Assembly (NCBI GenBank): GCA_005217565.1
Contig: SJCO01000016.1
Location: forward strand, 62,001 to 126,000
Length of the DNA: 64,000 nucleotides
DNA from: Puteibacter caeruleilacunae
GTDB lineage: Bacteria; Bacteroidota; Bacteroidia; Bacteroidales; Prolixibacteraceae
Direction: 5' to 3'
The translations under genes and the position numbers were made by a program. The notes beneath the pieces were generated by a model. It was not told the origin of the DNA, ran no database searches, and saw only the letters and a program-made list of their open reading frames with translations. Positions 46,760 through 56,568 of this stretch are shown piece by piece; within the stretch, counting starts at the first letter, position 1, and each line of letters opens with the position of its first letter.

Positions 46760-49700
46760 ATGCACTTGAATAGATTCATCTTCCAAATCAAATTAACTGC
46801 AGTCTTTTTGACGATTTATGCTAGTGTTCATGCTCAAAATAATTTCTGGGGAAAAAATGAAACCGAAATTATATTTAACCATTTAACTTATGAACACGGA
46901 TTGAGTTCTAATGTTACCAATTGCATTTTAAAAGATAGCCAAGGTTTTATTTGGATAGGAACAGATGCAGGGCTTAATAGATTCGATGGCTTTGATGTAA
47001 AAATATACAAGCACAAATCAGAGGATATTAATACGATAAGCAATAGTGTAATACGTACATTATTTGAAGATAGCAAAGGTAATATATGGATTGGAACAGA
47101 TCGAGGTTTAAACATCTACAATCCCAATACCCAAACATTTCGACACTTCTTAAGCGAAGCAGATAAACCTGGTAGTATTTCTAACAATACTATTTCATCA
47201 ATTACCGAGGATAAGAATGGAGATATCTGGATCGGAACATTCTTTGGATTAAACAAACTCACAGAATGGAAAAATGGCATTCCGATTTTTAAGCGATATT
47301 ATACGTTAAAAAACAAAACAAATTCATTCAATAATAATCGGATTTTCTGTTTATACACCGATAGCAAAGATAACCTTTGGATTGGTACAGAAGGAGGTGG
47401 TCTATATCTTTTGGCTGCAAATAATAAAAGGTCTGAAGCAATCCACTTTGATCATATATATTCCAGACGAAATGATGGTTCAGAACTGAGCGAATCTACG
47501 GTATTCTGTATTAATGAACTTTCAGAAAGCAACCTATACATAGGAACAGATCATGGCTTCACAATCTTAAAAAAGAACAATAATAAATACAACACCAAAC
47601 ATTACATTGCCAATAATGAAACCAACTGGTTTACTGAAAACAGGGTATACTCAATTGTCAAGGATATTAAAGGTAAAATATGGATAGGAACATTTGGAGG
47701 GGGACTTCTTCAATTTAATGAAGTTGAAAATTCATTTAGAAAGTACACAAACAATATCTACGATAACAAATCAATTAGTCGCAATCACGTTTATGCACTC
47801 TATCCCGATAGAAATGGTTTTCTTTGGATCGTAACAAGAGAAACTGGCATAGACTATATCAATCCGGATATTCAGAACTTCACAAACATCAACTATCATC
47901 CTGATAATAAAAACAGTATATCAAGCAATATTGTAAAGTCTATTTCCGAGGATAGTGATGGTAACTTCTGGTTTGGCACCTATGGAGGTGGCCTAAATAA
48001 ATATAATCCTAGAAAATACAAATACGAGTCTTATAAATTAAATCCATTAGAAACCGAATCAATATCAAGCAATATAATTGAAACTACATGTATTGATCAT
48101 CTAGGAAGAATTTGGCTTGGAACGCCTACTGGATTAAATATGTTTGATCCTAAAAAGAATACCTTCAAAACCTATAAACATAACAGTTCAAAACCAAACA
48201 GTATTGTTGATGCAAGTATTTGGTATATCTTACCAGCTAAGGATAAATCAGGTTTATGGATCGCCACATACAATGGATTGGATAAATTCGATTGGGCCAG
48301 TAATACTTTTCTCCACTTTAAAAATAATGCAAAACTTAAAACATCTCTTAGTTATAATAACATCAGAGCTCTTCTGGAAGATTCTAAAGGAAATCTTTGG
48401 ATAGGTACCTGGGGAGGAGGATTAAATAAGCTAAACCTGAATAAAACAGACCAACTAGATTCGGCTAAATTCATACATTATCGACGTAATTATTCAACTA
48501 CAAATGGAATAAGTAGCGATCTAGTAAACACCCTTTTTGAAGATTCAAATGGTAATCTTTGGATAGGAACACAGGAGGGATTAAGTAAGTATAATCCAAC
48601 AACAGATACATTCACAAACTACGATGTCTCATCAGGATTAGCAGACAATATTGTAAAAGGAATTCTTGAAGATAAATATGGAGAGCTTTGGATCAGCACA
48701 CAAAAAGGATTATCTCAGTTAAATCCTAATACAAACAAATTCCACAACTTCTATTATGAAGATGGAATTCAAGGCAATATATTTAATCTCTCTTCCTGTC
48801 TTGTAAACTCAAGAGGTGAACTGATGTTTGGTGGAAATTCTGGTATCAGTATTTTTAATCCTGATGACGTTAAATTAACCAGTAATCCTCCCAAAGTGTA
48901 TATTGAAGACCTTAAGGTTAACAATACGAGAATTAATCCAGGGGATATATTAAAAGATCGTGTTTTGTATTCATTAAACCTAAACAGAACCGATAAGATA
49001 AAACTAGATTACAATGAAAATGTTATTGGTCTTAAGTTCAGTGCCATTGAGTTTTCTCACCCCGAAAAAATATTATTTTCATACATGTTAGAAGGTGTAG
49101 ACAAGACCTGGCAGACTACAACCTACCAAAATAGGGCTATAACCTATGCTAATTTAGAGAAAGGGAATTACAAATTCAAAGTAAGGGTTTCTAATATCTA
49201 TGGTGATTGGTCTAGCGCAACCAAAACTATTTCTTTTCAGATTTTCCCTCCTTGGTATAAGACTGTTCTTGCCTACTTAGGATACTCCCTATTTATTATT
49301 GGCCTTGTCTTATTCGTTGGTCGACTTATCCTAATCAGGATAAAAATAAAACGCGAACTTGATAAAGAAAAATCTGAACGGAAGCGACAAGCTGAATTAG
49401 ATCAATTTAAGTTACAGTTCTTTACTAATATCTCACATGAAATCAGAACCCCCCTTACCTTGATTTCAGGACCACTACAGAAGCTAATTCATCGTAATTC
49501 AAAGATGAATAAGGCACAAATTGATCAGCAATTATTTACAATAAACAGAAGTGTTTCGATACTTACAAAACTCGTCAATCAAATTCTTGATTTTAGAAAA
49601 GCCGAAAACAACAGTATTCAACTCCAAATTAGATATTCTGATATTTGCAAACAATTAAGAGGGCACATTGATGATTTTAACGATTATGCTACTGATAAGA

Positions 49701-51031
49701 ACTTAAAACTGAATTGGAACTCTAGCTTCAATTCAATACACTACTGGTATGATATTGATATCCTTGAAAAAGTGTTCTATAACCTCTTGTCTAACGCCAT
49801 AAAATATACGTCTGCAGGTGGTAACATTAGTATTTACCTTAAAAATCCAGGAGAAATAGAACTCCCCCGAAACACACCTCACAACAAAGAGGATTACTTC
49901 TGTTTTATAGTTGAAGATACAGGGATAGGAATTAGTGACGAAGATAAAAAGTACATCTTTGAACGTTTCTATCAAATAAATTCAGCCAATAAAAATATGC
50001 CTGGAACCGGGATAGGATTATCGCTAACAAAATCATTGGTTGAACATCACAAGGGATTTATTACATTAGAAAGTCAGCTGGGAAAAGGGACTCAATTTAC
50101 GGTTTGGCTTCCTGCTACCAAAAGCTTCTTCGCTCCTAGTGAAATACTGACATCAAACCTAGCAGACGAGCAAAACGTCTCTAATGAAGTACATTCAATT
50201 ATTACGACATTAAATGATGATACTATTCCAGATGAAGATGCACTAAATACCGAATCCAAAGAGTATTCAATTCTTATTGTCGAAGACAACGCTGATTTAA
50301 GAAAATTCATATCCGACATCTTTATCCAAAACTATAATGTTATTGTCGCTTCAAACGGACAGGAAGGCTTGATTAATGTGGAAAAACATAATCCAGACCT
50401 GATAATTACCGACATTATGATGCCAATTATGAGTGGAATTGAGATGACAAAAAGTATTAAGAAAAACATTAATTCCAGCCATATCCCCGTTATTATGCTT
50501 ACTGCAAAAAACACGATAGACAATGAGATTGAAGGATTAAAGACCGGAGCCGACTATTATCTTTCTAAGCCATTCAACATTAAACAATTGGAATTAGTCG
50601 TAAATAACACGATTGAATCAAGAATAATATTACAGAAAAAGTATTCTGGTTTTAACATCCCAAAAGCAACCGATCCCAATGTTCTTTCGCTTGATGAAAA
50701 GTTTATAATTAAAGTTACTCAAATTATTGACGATATGATTTCCGATCCTGAGCTTAGCGTTGAAACTTTGGCAAGTATGGTTAATATCACCACTGTCAGT
50801 TTGTATCGCAAGATTAAAGCATTAACAGGTATGAGTCCTAATGAATTTATTCGCTCATATAGATTGGAAAGGGCATCAAAATTACTTGTTCAAAAAAAAT
50901 TCAAAGTATCAGAAATAGCTTATGAGGTAGGTTTCAACGATCCGAAATATTTTGGTAAGTGTTTTAAAAAAACATATGGTGTTAGTCCAAGTGAATATGT
51001 AAAATCAAACACGAAAGATACTCAAAATTAA
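46760..51031 (+). CDS. hybrid two-component sensor/regulator (HTCS)
   Basis: 1423 aa. Signal peptide 1-26. Reg_prop propeller repeats fill about 30-700 (FIWIGTDAGLNRFDG, GNIWIGTDRGLNIYN, GNLWIGTWGGGLNKLN). A Y_Y_Y domain (about 735-825) is followed by a membrane helix (about 835-859), HisKA with His893 in ISHEIRTPL, an HATPase (VEDTGIGISDED, GTGIGLSLTKSL), a receiver domain with Asp1218 in ITDIMMP, and an AraC HTH (about 1310-1418; VSEIAYEVGFNDPKYFGKCFKK). It senses a glycan breakdown product in the periplasm and activates the divergent PUL. All catalytic motifs are intact. Confidence 0.97.
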   Translation: MHLNRFIFQIKLTAVFLTIYASVHAQNNFWGKNETEIIFNHLTYEHGLSSNVTNCILKDSQGFIWIGTDAGLNRFDGFDVKIYKHKSEDINTISNSVIRTLFEDSKGNIWIGTDRGLNIYNPNTQTFRHFLSEADKPGSISNNTISSITEDKNGDIWIGTFFGLNKLTEWKNGIPIFKRYYTLKNKTNSFNNNRIFCLYTDSKDNLWIGTEGGGLYLLAANNKRSEAIHFDHIYSRRNDGSELSESTVFCINELSESNLYIGTDHGFTILKKNNNKYNTKHYIANNETNWFTENRVYSIVKDIKGKIWIGTFGGGLLQFNEVENSFRKYTNNIYDNKSISRNHVYALYPDRNGFLWIVTRETGIDYINPDIQNFTNINYHPDNKNSISSNIVKSISEDSDGNFWFGTYGGGLNKYNPRKYKYESYKLNPLETESISSNIIETTCIDHLGRIWLGTPTGLNMFDPKKNTFKTYKHNSSKPNSIVDASIWYILPAKDKSGLWIATYNGLDKFDWASNTFLHFKNNAKLKTSLSYNNIRALLEDSKGNLWIGTWGGGLNKLNLNKTDQLDSAKFIHYRRNYSTTNGISSDLVNTLFEDSNGNLWIGTQEGLSKYNPTTDTFTNYDVSSGLADNIVKGILEDKYGELWISTQKGLSQLNPNTNKFHNFYYEDGIQGNIFNLSSCLVNSRGELMFGGNSGISIFNPDDVKLTSNPPKVYIEDLKVNNTRINPGDILKDRVLYSLNLNRTDKIKLDYNENVIGLKFSAIEFSHPEKILFSYMLEGVDKTWQTTTYQNRAITYANLEKGNYKFKVRVSNIYGDWSSATKTISFQIFPPWYKTVLAYLGYSLFIIGLVLFVGRLILIRIKIKRELDKEKSERKRQAELDQFKLQFFTNISHEIRTPLTLISGPLQKLIHRNSKMNKAQIDQQLFTINRSVSILTKLVNQILDFRKAENNSIQLQIRYSDICKQLRGHIDDFNDYATDKNLKLNWNSSFNSIHYWYDIDILEKVFYNLLSNAIKYTSAGGNISIYLKNPGEIELPRNTPHNKEDYFCFIVEDTGIGISDEDKKYIFERFYQINSANKNMPGTGIGLSLTKSLVEHHKGFITLESQLGKGTQFTVWLPATKSFFAPSEILTSNLADEQNVSNEVHSIITTLNDDTIPDEDALNTESKEYSILIVEDNADLRKFISDIFIQNYNVIVASNGQEGLINVEKHNPDLIITDIMMPIMSGIEMTKSIKKNINSSHIPVIMLTAKNTIDNEIEGLKTGADYYLSKPFNIKQLELVVNNTIESRIILQKKYSGFNIPKATDPNVLSLDEKFIIKVTQIIDDMISDPELSVETLASMVNITTVSLYRKIKALTGMSPNEFIRSYRLERASKLLVQKKFKVSEIAYEVGFNDPKYFGKCFKKTYGVSPSEYVKSNTKDTQN

Positions 51032-51224
51032 CCAGCCAGTATCATTCTTGTATACCTATACATTTCACCACAAGGCAACATGTAAACCATGCCCTTGTGG
51101 ATTCAACTAATACAATAAAAACAGTACTTCCACGCAACCTTTTCCATTCTTTCCCATCGTGTTGTTGAGTGAAAAATAAATGGAGTGTGCGGACATTCCA
51201 ACGGTAACAACAAAATTCTTAAAA

Positions 51225-52076
51225 ATGAAAATTAAACTAGTGATTTGCGCATTGCTGGCAATGTCATCATTGTGCAGTTGCAGCAAGGAAGAACCATTTA
51301 AATGGGAAGCCGACAACAACATTAGTGTCATGTCTTTTAACCTCAGGTACGATGAGCCTGCCGATGGTAAAAACCAGTGGACCAACAGAAAGGTAGCATG
51401 CGTAGAAATGATTAAAAAAACTGAGCCATCAGTTTTTAGTATTCAGGAGGGATTACATCACCAGGTAACGTATCTCGATGAACATTTGGTGAATTACAAG
51501 TATGTTGGCCAAGGACGAGATGATGGTCATACTGGTGGAGAAAGCAACGCCATCTTTTATTCAACTGCACAGTTTGAATTATTAGACAATCAAACATTCT
51601 GGCTGAGCGAAACACCTGATGAGCCTTCATATGGATGGGATGCTGAATGTAAACGCATCGTTACATGGGCTAAACTGAAAGACCTAAAAAGTGACAAAAC
51701 GGTATTCGTCTTCAATACCCACTTTGATCATAAAGGTAAAACAGCCCGTAAAGAATCAGCCAAATTATTGGTAAACAAAATCCATGAGATAGCCGACGCT
51801 AATTCTCCTATATTTATCACTGGTGATTTTAACGCACTTATAAGAAGTTCGATTTTTGATCCTATTACAGATGAATATTTCAGTGCACGACGATTTGCTG
51901 ATTATAGCGACAATACCAAATCGTTCAACTTCTTTGGAAGATGGTATTTAAGTAGAAACATCGATTTCATCTTTTACCAAAATGCCCATGCACTGTCCTT
52001 CAGAACAGTTTCTGAGGATTATGGAGTACCATACATTTCAGACCATTATCCAATAATTACGCACTTCAACTACTAG
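51225..52076 (+). CDS. endonuclease/exonuclease/phosphatase family lipoprotein
   Basis: 283 aa from ATG 51225, which yields the lipobox SSLCSC. The fold's motifs are visible: SVMSFNLRYD, FSIQEG with the metal-binding Glu, VFNTHFDHKG, ITGDFNA and ISDHYPI. Secreted members cleave phosphodiesters in nucleic acids, phospholipids or phosphosugars; the substrate here cannot be told. It lies 32 bp upstream of the PagL-like gene and both end at one terminator. Confidence 0.9.
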   Translation: MKIKLVICALLAMSSLCSCSKEEPFKWEADNNISVMSFNLRYDEPADGKNQWTNRKVACVEMIKKTEPSVFSIQEGLHHQVTYLDEHLVNYKYVGQGRDDGHTGGESNAIFYSTAQFELLDNQTFWLSETPDEPSYGWDAECKRIVTWAKLKDLKSDKTVFVFNTHFDHKGKTARKESAKLLVNKIHEIADANSPIFITGDFNALIRSSIFDPITDEYFSARRFADYSDNTKSFNFFGRWYLSRNIDFIFYQNAHALSFRTVSEDYGVPYISDHYPIITHFNY

Positions 52077-52108
52077 CCTGCATTATTCATAAATCTAAAA
52101 ATCAAAGG

Positions 52109-52822
52109 ATGAACTTTAAATCACTAATAATCATATCAATATTCCCTCTGCTACTTTTACAAAGCACTCAATCGGTTGGTCAAAGTAAAAAGAACGATTG
52201 GTTCAGAGTACCAGGATTCGGTCCTGAGAGTCCGTTTTCTCTAACCGACGAGGAGACTTTTATCGGAGTAATAGGAGCTGCAGCCTTGTCATACACATTG
52301 GCCGAGGTGCTCTTTAAAGACGGTGAGAATTTAAACTACTATCAGGCACGTGCAGGGATGAATAACGAGTATGCCTGGGGACTGAAAAAGGTGTACCATC
52401 AGAATTTTGGAGTGGAAAACAGAGTCGCCCGATGGTTTGCCTTTGCCATGGAGTTTAACCTTCAGGAATGGAATGATCAAACACCAAATATTGAGAACAA
52501 AGATTCATTCGGACTAGGTGCTGGTATTATGACCTATTATCGTTGGTATCTGTTCGGAAGAAAACGCATTAGTCCATACCTCGAATACGGTACTGGCTTG
52601 TTCTATGGTTTTGAGAAGTTCCCACACAATGGATCAAACTTCACGTTCAATCATTCAACGCAGTTGGGAGTAGAATACACTCTCAAAGACAAGAATAAGG
52701 TGCGCTTAGGTTATGGGCAGTTCCATCAATCAAATAATGGATTATCAAAATACAATCCAGGCTACGATGGCAATGGCTTTAGTGTTAGTTATTCGTGGTT
52801 TTGGAGAACATCGAAATGGTAA
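52109..52822 (+). CDS. acyloxyacyl hydrolase / PagL-like outer membrane protein
   Basis: 237 aa. The signal peptide ends near residue 25 (SVGQS). The C-terminal half is a small beta-barrel with LGAGIMTYYRWYLF, YLEYGTGLFYGFE and QLGVEYTLKD. FHQSNNGLSKYNPGYDG matches the HxSN active-site block of PagL lipid A 3-O-deacylases (His and Ser present). The third catalytic residue, usually Glu, is not obvious, with Asp nearby. Lipid A remodelling is a reasonable guess. It is in an operon with the EEP lipoprotein. Confidence 0.68.
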   Translation: MNFKSLIIISIFPLLLLQSTQSVGQSKKNDWFRVPGFGPESPFSLTDEETFIGVIGAAALSYTLAEVLFKDGENLNYYQARAGMNNEYAWGLKKVYHQNFGVENRVARWFAFAMEFNLQEWNDQTPNIENKDSFGLGAGIMTYYRWYLFGRKRISPYLEYGTGLFYGFEKFPHNGSNFTFNHSTQLGVEYTLKDKNKVRLGYGQFHQSNNGLSKYNPGYDGNGFSVSYSWFWRTSKW

Positions 52823-52894
52823 TATTTATTCCTCAATTATAAACGATAAAGTTATTGTCTCATACGAAATCGTTTAGTTAGAGGGATATCAAAA

Positions 52895-52945
52895 AAAGAG
52901 GAATACCACAATGACTGTAACATTCAATCACGTGGTTTCCTCTTT
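52895..52945. terminator. bidirectional hairpin terminator
   Basis: AAAGAGGAATACCAC (52895-52909) pairs with GTGGTTTCCTCTTT (52932-52945) with a single bulged T, flanked by an A run. It separates the convergent PagL-like and metallopeptidase genes. Confidence 0.75.
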
Positions 52946-52972
52946 GCTAGATTATCACTCTAAATAACTATA

Positions 52973-53830
52973 CTATCTTATTTGAACTGATGTAGCTTCT
53001 TGTTTGATCCACACCAACCAATCGTGCTCAAACTGAGCAAATCCACCAGAATAATTGACATCAAGTAGCTCAATATAAGATTTCCTTACATTAGCACTCT
53101 TCTTAAACTCTATTACGATTTTCTTAAGCAAATCAAGGTGTTCACTCATCAGAAAGTACACCACAGAATTGGATTGAGCATACGTTGTAGAACCATCTTG
53201 TTGCCAAGCCTGATTTGATAACTGAAAGAACTCGGTTAATCCATATAATCCACCTTCATTATCAAGCTTAGTAATACTCTGTTTATAATTCCCGGCAACA
53301 TCAACAAAATACTTCTCGCTATTCTTACTCAATGTCTGAAATATCGTGGCCAATCCTTCGTTTAAAATGATTGCTCCTCCGTTTATTTCTGAAGCAAATA
53401 CCGAATGTGTACCTTCATGTAAGAAGATATTTTTAGCATTGCTACTTACATTGTTTTTATTGATCATGTAAAGCTTCTTATCTTTGGGAGAATAGAAGCC
53501 ACTTGGATTAGCACTCGATTTTCCTAACTCATTTAATTGATATGCTTTAAATGCATCAGCATCGGTAAAATACACAATACTCACAGGAGTAGTTCTTGGG
53601 GCATAGGCAAACGTATCAACAAAGTAATCATGAATAATTGCCAACTGCTCCTCCCATTCCACCTTTTGAGCTGTCGGTATTACATCTTGTTTACATTCCC
53701 AATTAAAACTCAGAACACCCTCTTGTGCTTCCTCTTCTACAATCTCCTCATTTATTACCTCTTCGCTTACATCACTCGACGAGGAACATCCCCACAACAA
53801 CACAATTAAGCAGAACAATAGAAATCTCAT
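52973..53830 (-). CDS. zinc metallopeptidase-like lipoprotein (peptidase MA-like)
   Basis: 285 aa. Lipobox VLLWGC gives an N-terminal Cys15, followed by an acidic linker (VSEEVINEEIVEEEA). HEGTH at 138-142 is the zinc-binding HExxH, and Glu158 in ILNEGLA, 15 residues on, is a third ligand, as in gluzincin peptidases of the MA clan. It is probably on the cell surface or in the periplasm, with unknown substrate. It lies 47 bp downstream of the C25 peptidase gene on the same strand, so the two may be co-expressed. Confidence 0.78.
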   Translation of the reverse strand: MRFLLFCLIVLLWGCSSSSDVSEEVINEEIVEEEAQEGVLSFNWECKQDVIPTAQKVEWEEQLAIIHDYFVDTFAYAPRTTPVSIVYFTDADAFKAYQLNELGKSSANPSGFYSPKDKKLYMINKNNVSSNAKNIFLHEGTHSVFASEINGGAIILNEGLATIFQTLSKNSEKYFVDVAGNYKQSITKLDNEGGLYGLTEFFQLSNQAWQQDGSTTYAQSNSVVYFLMSEHLDLLKKIVIEFKKSANVRKSYIELLDVNYSGGFAQFEHDWLVWIKQEATSVQIR

Positions 53831-53877
53831 TTTAAACTCCTTTTGATTATCGTTAGTAATTCAGCATTTTAAGTCCC

Positions 53878-55215
53878 CTACATCATCTTCTCAATTGGTT
53901 GCAGAGCAGGATCGCCAAACAACACATACAGCAATATGTTTTGCTTTATTCTTCTTGGATTTTCAGGCTTCTCGCGTACGGCTAACTGATGTGAATCAAA
54001 TTTCATTTTAAGCAAATCACCGTTAATAAGCTCCTGATATGCTTCACCAACAGTTCGTCCCTGCAAAAAAGTCTCTAACACTGGCATCAATCTTGGGAAA
54101 CCACTATTCAATCGCATATGCCCGAACACTACAGCTGCACCTTGATCAAGAGCCTTTAGTGCAAAAGCCTCACGCGGTACAATAGGAAATCCATCAGGAG
54201 ATATCTTCATTGGTGTAAGATCAGAGTGCTGCGTTGATGCCGAAAAGCAAGAACCACAAAGAATAACCTTTGAATTCAGTGGTTCAGATAAAGCATCAAT
54301 ATCAACGCCACACGAAACGCCCGGCAAACCATGGCCGTGAAGTACCCACAGCGATGCATCTATAAACACACTACTCATTGAATCAGGGATATGCTTCACA
54401 AACTGCTTTGGTTGCATGGTCATATTATAGCTTTTATCGCCCGACAAAAGCGGTCCGCCTACAGCATTTTTCTTATAGATATTAAGCATTGGTGCATCAT
54501 ACCCGTAATCGGCAAACAGATTATGGATAATACCATTCTTCTGCAATGATCTCAGCTCTTTCTGATTTGGAATCATGCAAATTGCTGCAGGAGCCAGTGC
54601 TTTCCTGGTCATAGGCTCATAGTTGATTGTCCGCTCAACTAACGCCTCAAATTTCTCTGCATCAGATGCGATTAACACGCCTGGGTAGGCATCCAACAAT
54701 GGATCATCATCAAGGTTACATAGCAACTCATAAACCCCCAACAACATGTTCTCACGATACGATTCTAGTCGCGGTGCAATGGCTGCATATTTAGGTTTTA
54801 GCTTCATCAATTGCTTGTGAAGTTTCTTCAACTCTTTTTCATCTTTATAAAGATTGGCCAAATCGGCAGTTTGAATAATCTCTGCTTTTCGGTACTTAGC
54901 CAGCTTATTCAATGATTTAAGATATTCCGCATCAGTATGATCGGTTAAGATCACGTAAGCATCACCAATTGCCTTATGAGTGGCTGTACTAAGGATGTAT
55001 TCCGTGTTTTTCATGGCTTTCATTGATGGACGCTTCCCATTCTCTACACGCTCAATCTCATCAACTTCAGGGATCGATAATGTTGGCTTATCTCCCCAAT
55101 CACCTGGAAATACAATTTCAGTCTTTAACTCATCCTTCTTCGGACAACAATTCTTCTGTGCAAAGCCACTTAGTCCTAATGCGACTAGCAACGACATAAC
55201 TACTACTTTCTTCAT
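53878..55215 (-). CDS. C25 family cysteine peptidase, secreted
   Basis: 445 aa. Signal peptide MKKVVVMSLLVALGLSGFA. The gingipain-like caspase fold is marked by LHGHGLPG (His293, His295) and LCGSCFSAS with nucleophile Cys323, plus the C-terminal VLFGDPALQP. A Cys pair just after the signal (KNCCPKK) is odd. It has no T9SS sorting domain, unlike gingipains, so it may stay in the periplasm. Substrate unknown. Possibly works with the HExxH lipoprotein downstream. Confidence 0.83.
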   Translation of the reverse strand: MKKVVVMSLLVALGLSGFAQKNCCPKKDELKTEIVFPGDWGDKPTLSIPEVDEIERVENGKRPSMKAMKNTEYILSTATHKAIGDAYVILTDHTDAEYLKSLNKLAKYRKAEIIQTADLANLYKDEKELKKLHKQLMKLKPKYAAIAPRLESYRENMLLGVYELLCNLDDDPLLDAYPGVLIASDAEKFEALVERTINYEPMTRKALAPAAICMIPNQKELRSLQKNGIIHNLFADYGYDAPMLNIYKKNAVGGPLLSGDKSYNMTMQPKQFVKHIPDSMSSVFIDASLWVLHGHGLPGVSCGVDIDALSEPLNSKVILCGSCFSASTQHSDLTPMKISPDGFPIVPREAFALKALDQGAAVVFGHMRLNSGFPRLMPVLETFLQGRTVGEAYQELINGDLLKMKFDSHQLAVREKPENPRRIKQNILLYVLFGDPALQPIEKMM

Positions 55216-55300
55216 CTCTGGTTATATAACGATTATTAGATTACTGGATTATTCTATTTTTTGATCTTCGGCTTATTAGATACCTGCTATTGTAAATGGT

Positions 55301-56227
55301 TTAAAAGATATCTAAATCGCGACTCACAACTACTTTTCCCTTGTAGCGTGTAGCAATCTCTTCAAGTAATTCCTCTTCGGTTGCTCCCCAATCTAATACA
55401 TGATACAACACCACCATCTTAGGCTTTGTCTTGGCTGCCAACTCTCCCAACTCTAACGTAGAGGTATGCTGTTTTGAATGGTAATTCTGCCAGAAAGCTG
55501 ACCGCCTGTCAAATCCCTTCTGAGAATACACTTCATGCACCAATATGTCGGCATCTTTTGCATACGCTGCAATCTTCTTGCAAGGTGCTGTATCTCCTGA
55601 GATCACAATCACCTTATCAGGCGTTACAAACTTAAATCCCCAGGCATTAGGCCATGTACCATGTTTCACCTTAAATGCATACACCTTAACATTATCATCA
55701 GAATAAATAATGCCTTCTTTCAGAAATTCCCGAACATTTACCCGCCAACCTTCATTATTCGCAGGCTCTGCGCCATACAATCGGTACTTAATATCATCAG
55801 CATAAGCCTCCAGGATATGATCGGTCATCTTTTGCGTCCCTTCTGGTCCGAATACCTTCAATGGCTCATTTCGTCCCATCACCCAAGGTGTAAGAATTAA
55901 GTCGGGGTAACCAGTTGTATGATCTGAGTGCAAATGAGTAAGAAAAGCTGTCTTAATATTCTTCACATCCAGTCCTTTGATTGAACCTTTATAGCGAGGC
56001 GACAATGCCGCTGCCTGTCGTATTAAACCAGGTCCGAAGTCCACAATATACGGGGTATCATTCACCACAATAGCCAATGAATTACCCGACCTTACTGGCG
56101 ATGGATTAGGATTACCAGATCCCAATACGACTAACTTGGTGATCTCCGAATCAGAGAAATTTCTTTGTGCATAAGAGTGAGAGATGCTAAGCATGATGAT
56201 GATTAAGACGGTAAGATTTAGCTTCAT
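55301..56227 (-). CDS. MBL fold metallo-hydrolase, secreted
   Basis: 308 aa from ATG 56227, where AAAGGAATCAAT is a fair ribosome site and the signal peptide ends SHSYAQ. HLHSDH (98-103) is the metal-binding motif; the fold is the RNase Z-like branch (VLGSGNPNPSP, YIVDFGPG, VISGDTAPC, LVHEVYS, VLYHVLDWG). In-frame upstream codons to ATG 56365 encode a membrane helix (ISFFIISLTGSFVLLL), so a longer product with two hydrophobic segments is possible but less likely. Extracytoplasmic members hydrolyse esters or phosphodiesters. Substrate unknown. Confidence 0.83.
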   Translation of the reverse strand: MKLNLTVLIIIMLSISHSYAQRNFSDSEITKLVVLGSGNPNPSPVRSGNSLAIVVNDTPYIVDFGPGLIRQAAALSPRYKGSIKGLDVKNIKTAFLTHLHSDHTTGYPDLILTPWVMGRNEPLKVFGPEGTQKMTDHILEAYADDIKYRLYGAEPANNEGWRVNVREFLKEGIIYSDDNVKVYAFKVKHGTWPNAWGFKFVTPDKVIVISGDTAPCKKIAAYAKDADILVHEVYSQKGFDRRSAFWQNYHSKQHTSTLELGELAAKTKPKMVVLYHVLDWGATEEELLEEIATRYKGKVVVSRDLDIF

Positions 56228-56509
56228 ATTGATTCCTTTTTTCACCTCAATTCTTAATGTATGAGGTACTACATTCAACAACAATACAAAACTACCAGTC
56301 AATGAAATAATAAAGAACGATATCATGACGAATCTCTGAATAACAGATCTTTTGTCTTTTTTCACCTCCCTATTCCGACAAATAGCATTTTCAAATTAGC
56401 TAATTATAGACATCTCAGATAAAATGTCTTTGATTAATTAGAGATCTTTAGATTATTGATTTAAAGATTTTCTGATTTGGCCTCATATGTGAGAAGAATC
56501 AACTGTTAG

Positions 56510-56540
56510 TTTGCACAAACATCCACTCCTGTTATCTTTG
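56510..56540 (+). promoter_or_regulatory. promoter of the Crp-type regulator gene
   Basis: TTTG (56510-56513), 19-bp spacer, TATCTTTG (56533-56540). Exact match to the Bacteroidota sigma consensus, 28 bp before the start codon. Confidence 0.75.
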
Positions 56541-56568
56541 TACTAGATGTTACGCTAAAAGCAGTTAA

